From Pseudarthrobacter enclensis (GTDB lineage Bacteria > Actinomycetota > Actinomycetes > Actinomycetales > Micrococcaceae), in assembly GCF_001457025.1 (NCBI RefSeq), contig NZ_KQ758605.1, positions 62,001 to 126,000 on the forward strand: a stretch of DNA of 64,000 bases. Direction: 5' to 3'. Position numbers and translations under genes: made by a program. This document shows positions 1-7,503 of the stretch, one piece after another. The notes beneath the pieces were generated by a model. That model was not told the origin of the DNA, ran no database searches, and worked only from the letters and a program-made list of their open reading frames with translations. Numbering within the stretch: position 1 is the stretch's first letter; the number at the start of each line of letters is the position of its first letter.

Positions 1-299
1 CGGACGAGACGGTGATGGAAATCGCGGTGATGAAGGGCTTGGCCACCACCTTCGTGATGACCACCGAACACCGGCAGCCCATCTATGAGCGCCAGCGCGA
101 AGTGCTCCACGCCCTGGTCACCGCCCTGAGCGCCACCGGCGACCGGCACCTCGAACCGATGTTCGCGGCGGACTGGCGGGCGGCGGAGGACGACGGCGCA
201 CGGCTGCGCGTGGTCATCGACCAGGTTGCATCGCTGACCGACGGCTCGGCCCTGGCCATGTACGAGCGCCTGGTGGGGAGCCTGCCCTCGCTGTGGTGA
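1..299 (+). CDS. dgt: Deoxyguanosinetriphosphate triphosphohydrolase-like protein, C-terminal part
   Basis: The reading frame is open from the window edge (first full codon at 3) to TGA at 297-299, giving about 98 residues. The fragment begins DETVMEIAVMKGLATTFVM and resembles the helical C-terminus of HD-domain dNTP triphosphohydrolases, which hydrolyse dNTPs to nucleosides and tripolyphosphate. The HD motif itself lies upstream of the window and cannot be checked. In actinomycetes dgt usually sits directly upstream of dnaG, as here (52-bp gap), which supports the call. No internal start is proposed because the gene clearly begins outside. Confidence 0.75.
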   Translation, partial: DETVMEIAVMKGLATTFVMTTEHRQPIYERQREVLHALVTALSATGDRHLEPMFAADWRAAEDDGARLRVVIDQVASLTDGSALAMYERLVGSLPSLW

Positions 300-339
300 C
301 CGGCGTTACCTTCAGCCCATGCCGGCCGGCCCGCGGGAC

Positions 340-345
340 TAGGAT
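340..345 (+). promoter_or_regulatory. -10 box of dnaG, leaderless arrangement
   Basis: TAGGAT lies exactly 6 nt before the GTG at 352, so transcription would start at or next to the start codon. No Shine-Dalgarno sequence precedes the GTG and no convincing -35 is visible. Inferred from position only. Confidence 0.5.
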
Positions 346-351
346 TGCTCT

Positions 352-2304
352 GTGGCTGGGCTGATTAAACGCGAAGATATCGACGAAGTACGCCAGCGCA
401 CGGACATCAAGGAAGTGGTGGACGGCTACGTCACGCTCAAGGGCGCCGGGCTGGGAACCTTCAAAGGGCTGTGCCCCTTCCATGATGAGCGCTCGCCGTC
501 GTTCACCGTCCGCCCCCAGGTGGGCCGCTACCACTGCTTTGGCTGCGGCGAAGACGGGGACGTCATTTCCTTCGTCCAGAAGCAGGACCACAGCTCCTTC
601 CAGGAGGCCGTGGAAAAGCTGGCTGCGCGCATCGGCTACGAGCTGCGCTACGAGGACGGCGGAACCGGGCCCAACCGGGAAGAGGTGGGCCGCCGCCAGC
701 GCCTGCTGGACGCCCACAAGATCGCGGACGAGTTCTTCCGTGCGCAGTTGCTCACCCCGGGCGCGGCGGAGGCGCGGAACTTCCTGTTCGGCCGCGGCTT
801 TGACCGTGCCGCCGCGGAACACTTCGGCTGCGGCTACGCTCCGCAGGGCTGGGATGCGCTGCTCAAGCACCTCCGGGGCCGCGGCTTCACCGACGCCGAG
901 CTCAAGCTCACCGGTATGTTTTCCGAGGGCAACCGGGGCATCTACGACCGCTTCCGTGGCCGCCTGATCTGGCCCATCAAGGACATCGCCGGCGACACCA
1001 TCGGCTTCGGTGCCCGCAAGCTCTACGAGGACGACCAGGGCCCGAAGTACCTCAACACCCCGGAAACCACGCTCTACAAGAAGTCCCAGGTGCTGTACGG
1101 GATCGACCTGGCCAAGAAGAGCATCGCCAAGGACCGGCAGCTGGTGGTGGTGGAGGGCTACACGGACGTCATGGCCTGCCACCTGGCAGGAATCACGACG
1201 GCGGTGGCCACCTGCGGGACGGCGTTCGGCACCGAACACATCAAGATCGCCCGCCGGCTCCTCTCCGACGACGGCACCGGGGGAGAGGTCGTCTTCACCT
1301 TCGATGGCGACGCCGCCGGACAGAAGGCGGCCCTGCGCGCCTTCGAAGAGGACCAGCGGTTCACGGCCCAGACCTATGTGGCCGTGGAACCGACGGGCGC
1401 GGATCCCTGCGACCTCCGGCTCAGCCGCGGCGACGACGCCGTTCATGCGCTGGTGCAGTCCCGGCGGCCGCTCTTCGAGTTCGCCATCCGCACCACGCTG
1501 AAGCAGTTCAACCTGGACACCGTGGAAGGCCGCGTGCAGGGCCTGAAGGCGTCCGTGCCGGTGGTGGCGGCCATCCGCGACGGGTCAACCCGGACAGGCT
1601 ACTGCCAGGCGCTGACAGGCTGGCTGGGCATGCCGGACCCCAACGAAGTGCTGCGCCTGGTCAACGCGGAAGTCAAGAACGCCGCCCGGCGCCAGGACGG
1701 CGGTCGCACGCCGGGTCCCCAGGGAGCCGGCCGCCCGGACCACGGTGCCCAGCACCAAGGGGCCCCCAACCATGCCGGCGCCCCCGGTGTTGCCGCCGGA
1801 CCGCCGTTGGAAGCCGTGCCGTCCTTCCACCGGCCCGACCCGCGGGACCCTGTGGCGTCCATGGAGCGGCAGGCGCTGGAAGTGGCGCTGCAGGCGCCCT
1901 CCCTGCTCGCCGGGGCCGTCTGGGACCGCTTCGCCGAGGCGAGGTTCGCCACCCCTGCGTTCCAGGCCGTGCACGACGCCATGCGCGCCACCGGTCCGGG
2001 CATGGTGACCGACCCGGTGCGGTGGGTGGAACACGTCATGCATGAGGTCCCGGAGCCGCTGCGGCCGCTGGTGTCCGAGCTGTCGGTGGTGCCGCTGCCG
2101 GCCCATACGGAAGAGGCGGTGCTGAAGTACTGCCGCGACATCCTGTCCCGCCTGTTCGAACTGCAGATCACCAGGACCAAAGCGGACAAGATGGGTCAGC
2201 TCCAGCGGCTGGATCCCTCGGCGGACCCTGAAACGTACCAGCGGCTGAACCGTGAGCTGCTGATGCTGGAGATGGAACGCCGGGCCCTCCGCGCCGAGAC
2301 CTGA
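352..2304 (+). CDS. dnaG: DNA primase DnaG
   Basis: A 650-residue primase that makes RNA primers for lagging-strand synthesis at the replication fork. The N-terminal CHC2 zinc finger is complete (C41, H44, C62, C65; CPFHDERSPSF and YHCFGCGEDGD). A Toprim core follows, with VVVEGYTDVMA around residues 264-274 and TFDGDAAGQKA around 320. The C-terminal helicase-interaction domain follows a Pro/Gly/His-rich linker at about residues 440-490. Length is normal for actinobacterial DnaG (about 630-650). The GTG start is chosen because the domain begins immediately and a -10 box ends 6 nt upstream. It follows dgt in the same orientation. Confidence 0.97.
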   Translation: MAGLIKREDIDEVRQRTDIKEVVDGYVTLKGAGLGTFKGLCPFHDERSPSFTVRPQVGRYHCFGCGEDGDVISFVQKQDHSSFQEAVEKLAARIGYELRYEDGGTGPNREEVGRRQRLLDAHKIADEFFRAQLLTPGAAEARNFLFGRGFDRAAAEHFGCGYAPQGWDALLKHLRGRGFTDAELKLTGMFSEGNRGIYDRFRGRLIWPIKDIAGDTIGFGARKLYEDDQGPKYLNTPETTLYKKSQVLYGIDLAKKSIAKDRQLVVVEGYTDVMACHLAGITTAVATCGTAFGTEHIKIARRLLSDDGTGGEVVFTFDGDAAGQKAALRAFEEDQRFTAQTYVAVEPTGADPCDLRLSRGDDAVHALVQSRRPLFEFAIRTTLKQFNLDTVEGRVQGLKASVPVVAAIRDGSTRTGYCQALTGWLGMPDPNEVLRLVNAEVKNAARRQDGGRTPGPQGAGRPDHGAQHQGAPNHAGAPGVAAGPPLEAVPSFHRPDPRDPVASMERQALEVALQAPSLLAGAVWDRFAEARFATPAFQAVHDAMRATGPGMVTDPVRWVEHVMHEVPEPLRPLVSELSVVPLPAHTEEAVLKYCRDILSRLFELQITRTKADKMGQLQRLDPSADPETYQRLNRELLMLEMERRALRAET

Positions 2305-2365
2305 ACCCGGCCGGCGGCCATCCCTGTGATGCTGCCCACCCGGGCGCCCCGGGCGGGCAGCCGAT

Positions 2366-2395
2366 TTCGTTTCGGAGGCAACTGTTTGCTAGGCT
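2366..2395 (+). promoter_or_regulatory. Promoter of first tRNA-Asn
   Basis: The -10 TAGGCT (2390-2395) sits in the extended context TTTGCTAGGCT, with a weak -35 TTCGTT (2366-2371, spacer 18). The predicted start is about 8 nt before the tRNA. The same TTTGCTA context precedes the other two tRNAs in this window. Confidence 0.45.
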
Positions 2396-2409
2396 GATAC
2401 CCGCTTCAT

Positions 2410-2482
2410 TCCTCCTTAGCTCAATTGGCAGAGCATTCGACTGTTAATCGAAGGGTTGCTGGTTCAAGTCCAGCAGGAGGAG
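2410..2482 (+). tRNA. tRNA-Asn (GTT), copy 1
   Basis: A 73-nt cloverleaf. Acceptor TCCTCCT (2410-2416) pairs with AGGAGGA (2475-2481), with discriminator G2482. The T arm is GCTGG-TTCAAGT-CCAGC. The anticodon loop reads CTGTTAA, giving anticodon GTT (Asn). The 3' CCA is not encoded. A rho-independent terminator follows after 6 nt. Confidence 0.97.
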
Positions 2483-2488
2483 CTTCCG

Positions 2489-2522
2489 ATCCCCGCTCCG
2501 GTCTCCGGAGCGGGGATTTTTT
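2489..2522 (+). terminator. Rho-independent terminator after tRNA-Asn copy 1
   Basis: A perfect 12-bp stem, ATCCCCGCTCCG (2489-2500) with CGGAGCGGGGAT (2506-2517) around a 5-nt loop, runs into six T residues. Confidence 0.9.
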
Positions 2523-2573
2523 ATGCCCCTTTGCCGGCCGTCGCGGGCCCGCGCTGGCCGCGTCTGCGCCGAT

Positions 2574-2603
2574 TTCACTTTTGCCGGAATCCTTTGCTAA
2601 GGT
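2574..2603 (+). promoter_or_regulatory. Promoter of second tRNA-Asn
   Basis: The -10 TAAGGT (2598-2603) sits in the context TTTGCTAAGGT, with a weak -35 TTCACT (2574-2579, spacer 18). It lies at a constant 208-nt offset from the promoter of copy 1, so it is a diverged duplicate. Confidence 0.45.
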
Positions 2604-2617
2604 CGTACCTGCTTCAT

Positions 2618-2690
2618 TCCTCCTTAGCTCAATTGGCAGAGCATTCGACTGTTAATCGAAGGGTTGCTGGTTCAAGTCCAGCAGGAGGAG
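2618..2690 (+). tRNA. tRNA-Asn (GTT), copy 2
   Basis: All 73 nt are identical to the copy at 2410-2482, offset by exactly 208 nt. The 8 nt immediately upstream (GCTTCATT, 2611-2618 including the first tRNA base) are also conserved. It has the same anticodon GTT and no encoded CCA, and is followed by its own, different terminator. Confidence 0.97.
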
Positions 2691-2700
2691 CTTCACCGGA

Positions 2701-2737
2701 AAAGTCCCCGTCCTCCTCTGGAGGGCGGGGACTTTTT
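2701..2737. terminator. Bidirectional terminator between tRNA-Asn copy 2 and the minus-strand gene ending at 2743
   Basis: AAAGTCCCCGTCCTCC (2701-2716) pairs with GGAGGGCGGGGACTTT (2720-2735) around a 3-nt loop (16 bp with one G-T pair), flanked by A and T runs. It can serve the tRNA on the plus strand and the converging gene on the minus strand. Confidence 0.9.
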
Positions 2738-2742
2738 GCGCG

Positions 2743-3156
2743 TCAGACAAAGTCCATTTCAACCTGCAGGAACCGCTCGGCCTCGGCAATGGCAGCCTGG
2801 AATGCTTCCTGCTCGGTGGGCGAGGTGCGGGGTTGCCGGGGGTTCCACTCGTGCGGCGCCGAATGGATCCGCACAAAACCCTCCTCGGGCGGGGCGTAAA
2901 AGATCCCGAAGCGCTGCACGGGCCACTCCGGGGACGTCTCAGGCGCCACCAGCAGGGCGGCCCTGAACGCGGGGTTGAACCATTGGGCTATCGGCCGGCG
3001 ACGGTCCTCGGTGAACAGCCCGGCGGCGTAGAGGGTTGCCGACTGCTCGCCCATCTGGGCGCAGGTGCGGTCCCACCACAAGGGAAGGATGCGGGTGTCG
3101 CACCGTTGCCATGTGGCCGGGATCTGGGGCCGATCCTGCCGACTGGACACGGACAC
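2743..3156 (-). CDS. Hypothetical protein, 137 aa
   Basis: Not recognised. A soluble 137-residue protein without signal peptide or membrane segments. It is Trp- and Arg-rich (for example ILPLWWDRTCAQMGEQ around 27-42) with an acidic C-terminal helix (EQEAFQAAIAEAERFLQVEMDFV region). It converges on the tRNA-Asn terminator and stands alone between the tRNAs and a small membrane protein. Codon use matches its neighbours and the frame is open throughout, so it is probably a real lineage-specific gene. The start is the first ATG and could lie a few codons further in. Confidence 0.65.
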   Translation of the reverse strand: MSVSSRQDRPQIPATWQRCDTRILPLWWDRTCAQMGEQSATLYAAGLFTEDRRRPIAQWFNPAFRAALLVAPETSPEWPVQRFGIFYAPPEEGFVRIHSAPHEWNPRQPRTSPTEQEAFQAAIAEAERFLQVEMDFV

Positions 3157-3199
3157 TATTTTATCCCGCCCCCTTTTGCGCAGGTAAAGACCCTGCCGG

Positions 3200-3430
3200 T
3201 CAGCGCCGGCGGCGTCCGCCCGGGTTCACGCGGTACAGCAGGGCTGAGCCCGCCAGGGCGCCCAGGATGATGCCCATCGCCGGGTTCCCTGCGGCGCGTC
3301 CGGCGAAGTAACCGGCGACGGCGCCCAGCACCGCGCCGAGGAACAGTCCCCGTCCGTTCCGGTGCAGCCTGCGCGGCGCGGCCTGGGGCGGTTGGCCGGG
3401 GTGCTGGTGTCTCCTGCGCGGTCTGGTCAT
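3200..3430 (-). CDS. Small glycine-zipper membrane protein, 76 aa
   Basis: A very basic N-terminus (MTRPRRRHQHPGQPPQ) is followed by two short hydrophobic segments rich in small residues, roughly 28-46 (GLFLGAVLGAVAGYFAG) and 49-66 (NPAMGIILGALAGSALLY), then an Arg-rich tail. The Gly/Ala spacing is typical of glycine-zipper membrane proteins. Function unknown. It ends 43 bp after the start of the 137-aa gene and follows the MFS gene on the same strand by 15 bp, so it may share its transcript. Confidence 0.6.
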   Translation of the reverse strand: MTRPRRRHQHPGQPPQAAPRRLHRNGRGLFLGAVLGAVAGYFAGRAAGNPAMGIILGALAGSALLYRVNPGGRRRR

Positions 3431-3445
3431 GGGTTCACCGGGCGG

Positions 3446-4669
3446 CTACTGGATGGGCGGGACGGTGCGGGGACGGACCACCAGCCACAGCGCCGCCATG
3501 GCCAGCAGGATGCAGGCGGCCTGGACGGCTCCCATGGGAGTGGCGCTGGTGATGCCCAGCCAGCCGACAACGGGGGAGATGAGGCCCGCCATCATGAAGG
3601 TTGCGGCGCCCAGCAGCGAAGCTGCGGTTCCCGCCTGCGAGGCATGGCTGGACAGGGCCAGGACCTGCACGCAGGGGAACATGAACCCGGTGCCCAGGAT
3701 GTAGAACCACAGCGGCACCATGACGCCCCACAGGCCAAGCCCCAGCTGGTCGAACACCACAATCAGCGCTGCCATCAGGAACATCCAGGCCGTGGCCGCA
3801 GCGAGGATCCACTGCGGCGGCACCCGCCGGACCAGCCGTGAACTGGTTTGCACGCCCGCCACAATGCCCAGGGAGTTGATGCCGAACAGGAGGCCGTACT
3901 GCTGGGCCGAGAAGCCAAACACGTCCTGGAACAGGAACGGCGAGGCGGACAGGTAGGTGAACAGGCCGCCAAAGTTCAGGCCTGCCACCATCAGCAGGCC
4001 CACAAAGATCCGGTCCCCGAACAGTACGCGGTACCGTTGCCGGGCCGTCAGGCCGCTCTGGCCCCGCTTTTCCGGCGGCAGTGTTTCGCGGACCAGGAAC
4101 AGGGCAGCCACGATCACGATCGTGCCGTAGGAGGCGAGGAACACAAAGATGCCGGGCCACGGCATGACCAGCAACAGCTGGGAGCCGATCACCGGGGCCA
4201 GGATCGGGGCCAGGCCGTTGACCAGCGCCATGCGGGAGAACATCCGCACCATCGCGTACCCGGAAAACAGGTCCCGCACCATGGCCATGGCCACCACGCC
4301 GCCGCCGGCGGCGCCCACGCCCATGAGCACGCGGAAGACCCCCAGCGTGGTGATGTCAGTTGACAGGGCAGCGCCGATCGATGCCGCGATGTGCAGGGCG
4401 GTGGCCATGATCAGCGGGTTCCTGCGGCCGAACTTGTCGCTGAACGGACCCACCACCAACTGCCCGAACGCGAATCCCAGCGTGGTGCCGGCCAGGGTGA
4501 GCTGGACCTGCGCCTCGGACACCCCAAGACTCGCCTCCAGGGCGGGGAAGGCCGGCAGGTACAGGTCGATGGTGAACGGACCCAGGGCGGTCAGGGCGCC
4601 GAGGAGGAGGATGTACAGGAGTTTGCGGCGCCGGCTGAGCAAGTCGCCCGGATTGGGGGGAGTGGTCAC
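3446..4669 (-). CDS. Bcr/CflA-type multidrug efflux MFS transporter
   Basis: A 12-TM major facilitator protein that exports drugs by proton antiport, by family. The start of the fold reads LLGALTALGPFTIDLYLPAFP, the characteristic first helix of Bcr/CflA proteins (conserved Asp in TM1), followed by SLGVSEAQVQLTLAGTTLGFA and the loop motif GPFSDKFGRRNPL. With the GTG at 4669 the protein has 407 residues, the usual length. An upstream extension to 4831 would add about 54 unlike residues and is rejected. TAGGAT lies 8 nt before this GTG, so the message may be nearly leaderless; a TTG at 4678 is the alternative start. Confidence 0.88.
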   Translation of the reverse strand: MTTPPNPGDLLSRRRKLLYILLLGALTALGPFTIDLYLPAFPALEASLGVSEAQVQLTLAGTTLGFAFGQLVVGPFSDKFGRRNPLIMATALHIAASIGAALSTDITTLGVFRVLMGVGAAGGGVVAMAMVRDLFSGYAMVRMFSRMALVNGLAPILAPVIGSQLLLVMPWPGIFVFLASYGTIVIVAALFLVRETLPPEKRGQSGLTARQRYRVLFGDRIFVGLLMVAGLNFGGLFTYLSASPFLFQDVFGFSAQQYGLLFGINSLGIVAGVQTSSRLVRRVPPQWILAAATAWMFLMAALIVVFDQLGLGLWGVMVPLWFYILGTGFMFPCVQVLALSSHASQAGTAASLLGAATFMMAGLISPVVGWLGITSATPMGAVQAACILLAMAALWLVVRPRTVPPIQ

Positions 4670-4847
4670 GGATGTCAATCCTAGGCCCGGAACGCAGCGA
4701 TTTGCAGCGTTGTAGTCCGCGCCGCCCGGCAAGCCCCGAAGTTCGGCCTGAACCTGAATGGTAGTTTTGTGGCGGGGACTGTGCCGGTGCACATTCCTGC
4801 AGTAAAGGAAAGCCGGATCGATCACACACACCAGTTAGGCGGAACCG

Positions 4848-5702
4848 ATGAGCGGACGTCACAGCGGGCAGACCAGACCCGGATTGCGCATCACGGCGCT
4901 GCCAGGAACGCTCAGGCTCCTGGCCAGGCTGGCTCCCCGGCAAATCAATGACGAAATCGCCTTCGCCAAAATCGAACTCAAACGCAAGGGCGTGCAGCTT
5001 GGAGTGGCCGCCGCGTTCTTCGCCGTGGCCCTGGTTTTCCTGGTCTTCCTGGTCATTGGGCTGATCGTTGCCGCCATCATGGGCCTGGCCACCATCATGC
5101 CCGCCTGGTTGGCGGCGCTGCTGGTTTCCGCGGCGTTCCTGCTGATCGCCCTCATCGGCGGCCTGATCGGCCTGGGCAGGTTCAAGAAGGCCATGCCGCT
5201 GGTGCCGGAGGAAACCATCCGCGGCATCCGGCATGACATTGGGGTCGCCAAGGAGGGCTCGGCCTTCAACCCCGCCGTGCTGGACCCGGCAAGCCCGGAA
5301 GCCAAGGCAGCGAAGGCCGCCAAGGAGGAGGCCGCGGCGAAGGCAAAGGCCGAGAAGGCTGCGAAGGCCGCCGAGCACGACAAGGAATTCCCGCACGCTT
5401 CCGAACCGGAACTGGCGCGCCGCCTGGGCCAGCGGCGCCAGCACCTGACCGAAGTCCGCGACGAACTGGGCACCGAACTGGACGTCAAGACCCAGGCCCG
5501 CTACCTGGCGGCCGCCGCCCGGGACGCCGCGCAGCAGGGACAGGCAATGGCAGTACGCGGAAAGGACGCAGCAGCCCGGAAACTGGCAGGGCTGTCCGAA
5601 TCCACCGGTGGCCTGCAGGACCGCTGGAAGCCCCTGGCTGCGCTGGCTGCAGCCGGAACAGTGCTGGCAGTGCTGCTTCGCAGGCTGCTGCGCACCTTCT
5701 AG
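4848..5702 (+). CDS. Holin-X-type phage holin family membrane protein (DUF1469-like)
   Basis: A 284-residue protein. Residues about 1-45 are a basic/amphipathic region (LARQINDEIAFAKIELKRKG). Two strong membrane helices follow at about 49-75 and 83-108, then an Ala/Lys/Glu-rich region (about 150-185) predicted to be coiled, and a last hydrophobic segment near the C-terminus (ALAAAGTVLAVLLRRLL). This matches the actinobacterial putative 'phage holin' family, which in chromosomes is not phage-linked; nothing around it is phage-like. Role unknown, probably in the envelope. It is divergent from the MFS gene. Confidence 0.7.
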   Translation: MSGRHSGQTRPGLRITALPGTLRLLARLAPRQINDEIAFAKIELKRKGVQLGVAAAFFAVALVFLVFLVIGLIVAAIMGLATIMPAWLAALLVSAAFLLIALIGGLIGLGRFKKAMPLVPEETIRGIRHDIGVAKEGSAFNPAVLDPASPEAKAAKAAKEEAAAKAKAEKAAKAAEHDKEFPHASEPELARRLGQRRQHLTEVRDELGTELDVKTQARYLAAAARDAAQQGQAMAVRGKDAAARKLAGLSESTGGLQDRWKPLAALAAAGTVLAVLLRRLLRTF

Positions 5703-5855
5703 CACCGCGGCCGCTGGTCCGGGCGCAGGCGTGACGCACGCTCCGCCCGGACGCGGTAGCGGACAGTATTGGTACGGCACGAAGATCCCGGTCCCGGGGG
5801 ACCGGCAGCAGCTTGGCAGGACTACGCCCCAGGGCGGCGACAGGAAGGGGGACCA

Positions 5856-6479
5856 GTGAAGTTCATTGGTGCCGGTTCCCGTCCGGACCGACCCCAGGTG
5901 GACCACGACCTCGTGTTCACCATCCCCAACCTGCTCACCGTGGTGCGATTCATGGGGGTACCGCTCTTCATCTGGCTGGTCCTGGCCCAACGTGAATACG
6001 GAGCGGGCGTCATCGTCCTCGCCGTCATGGCGTGCACCGACTGGGTGGACGGCTACGTCGCCCGCCGCTTCGACCAGGCCTCGAGGCTGGGCCGGGTACT
6101 GGACCCCATCGCCGACCGGCTGGCGCTGCTTGCCGTCGCCGTGACCCTGGTGATTGCCGGCGTCGTCAATTGGCTGTACCTGGCCGCCCTGGTGGTTCCG
6201 GACGCCATCCTGCTGGTGCTGACCCTGTCCCTGTTCCGCGGCCACCCGGACCTGCCCGTCAGTGCGGTAGGCAAAGTGCGTACCGGCCTGCTGCTCCTTG
6301 GCACCCCAATGCTGGTGCTCTCCCGGTTGGACACCGGGTATGCCGGGCCGCTTTTCGTTGCCGCCTGGATCGTGCTGGGCCTGGGGCTGGTGGGGCACTG
6401 GATCGCCGCCTACAACTACTTCTGGGCCATGCTGCGCAAAGGCCGGAACAGGCCCAGGCCCGACGGCGGGACCTCCTGA
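5856..6479 (+). CDS. CDP-alcohol phosphatidyltransferase family protein
   Basis: A 207-residue membrane enzyme that transfers a phosphatidyl group from CDP-diacylglycerol to an alcohol. The signature D-G-x2-A-R-x8-G-x3-D-x3-D is intact: DGYVARRFDQASRLGRVLDP followed by IAD. Several hydrophobic helices follow. The start is the GTG at 5856, preceded by a strong ribosome binding site (AGGAAGGGGG); the longer frame from 5769 adds an unlike N-terminus. The acceptor alcohol cannot be told from sequence; it could be glycerol phosphate or inositol phosphate. It overlaps the next gene by 1 nt (TGATG), so the two are translationally coupled. Confidence 0.85.
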   Translation: MKFIGAGSRPDRPQVDHDLVFTIPNLLTVVRFMGVPLFIWLVLAQREYGAGVIVLAVMACTDWVDGYVARRFDQASRLGRVLDPIADRLALLAVAVTLVIAGVVNWLYLAALVVPDAILLVLTLSLFRGHPDLPVSAVGKVRTGLLLLGTPMLVLSRLDTGYAGPLFVAAWIVLGLGLVGHWIAAYNYFWAMLRKGRNRPRPDGGTS

Positions 6480-7387
6480 TGGTGTGGCTGGCCGTTTTCC
6501 TCGCGGTCCTCGGCGCCTTCTGCCTGGCCCTTGGCGCCCAGCGGCAGGGCAGCGCCGTCAAGGCCGATACCGGCGGTTTGGCCCTGAGCTCCAACGGTTT
6601 CCTGCGCCTGCTGCGCAACCCGCGCTGGGTGTTTGGCCTTCTCCTCCTGGGTGCAGGGATGGCGATGAACGCCGTGGCGCTGGTTTCGGCGCCCCTGACC
6701 GTCATCCAGCCCATTGGGGCGATCGCACTGGTGATCACCACCATCGTCAATGCGCGGGACCAGGACCTCACCATCAACCGGGCCACGGTGGTGGCCATTA
6801 CTGCGTGTGTGACAGGGTCGGCGCTGTTCGTCCTCCTGGCCGTCAACGTCACCCAGGAAAACCACCACGTCAGCCCTGAGGACGAGCTCACCATCGTGCT
6901 CCTGCTGGCGCTGGCGGTGGGCCTGTTCGGAACCCTCGCCGTGATGTTCAAGCACCGTATGAACGCGTTCGTCTACATCCTCGGCGCCGGCGTCCTGTTC
7001 GGTTTCGTGGCGGTGCTGACGAGGATCATCGGCAAGCACCTGCTCGACCCCAACGGTCTGTTCCTGCTGAACGTCCAGTGGTACTCCGTGGTGGCGATCC
7101 TAGCGGCCGGCGGACTGGGCTCCTGGTTCGTGCAGAGCGCCTACTCCACCGGCCCGCCGGACCTGGTGATCGCCGGCTTGACGGTCATCGACCCCATGGT
7201 GGGCATCGCCATCGGCATCCTCATCCTCGGCGAACTCCGGCCGGACGTCCACGCCGTCATGGCCATTGCCATGGGAACGGCGGCGCTCCTTGCTATCGTT
7301 GGGGTTATCGCCCTTTCCCGGCACCACCCCGAGGTCACCAAGCGCAAGAAGGACGCTCGGAAGGCGCCGGGCAGGCCGTCGCACTAG
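6479..7387 (+). CDS. DMT-family (EamA-like) transporter, 302 aa
   Basis: An integral membrane protein with about 9-10 hydrophobic segments starting at residue 3, in two similar halves (MAMNAVALVSAPLTVIQPIG in the first, PPDLVIAGLTVIDPMVGIAIG in the second). This is the internal duplication of drug/metabolite transporters, including the Pro near 'TVIQP' and 'TVIDP'. Substrate unknown. It starts at the ATG overlapping the stop of the phosphatidyltransferase gene, and the C-terminal tail is Lys/Arg-rich and cytosolic. Codon use is normal. Confidence 0.75.
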   Translation: MVWLAVFLAVLGAFCLALGAQRQGSAVKADTGGLALSSNGFLRLLRNPRWVFGLLLLGAGMAMNAVALVSAPLTVIQPIGAIALVITTIVNARDQDLTINRATVVAITACVTGSALFVLLAVNVTQENHHVSPEDELTIVLLLALAVGLFGTLAVMFKHRMNAFVYILGAGVLFGFVAVLTRIIGKHLLDPNGLFLLNVQWYSVVAILAAGGLGSWFVQSAYSTGPPDLVIAGLTVIDPMVGIAIGILILGELRPDVHAVMAIAMGTAALLAIVGVIALSRHHPEVTKRKKDARKAPGRPSH

Positions 7388-7503
7388 TCCCTATCCGCCC
7401 ACGAGCCGTCAAGCTAACCCGCGGGCCCGGCCTGTATCCGGCCGGATTCCCGCCGTGCTGCCAGTCAACGCTGTCCGCACCGTGACCATCAGGAGCCATC
7501 CAC

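Noticed and set aside
4356-6398. 680-codon minus-strand frame across the holin-like and phosphatidyltransferase genes
   Set aside because: Gln/His/Gly-rich reversed frame without start context; both plus-strand genes have family signatures and good starts.
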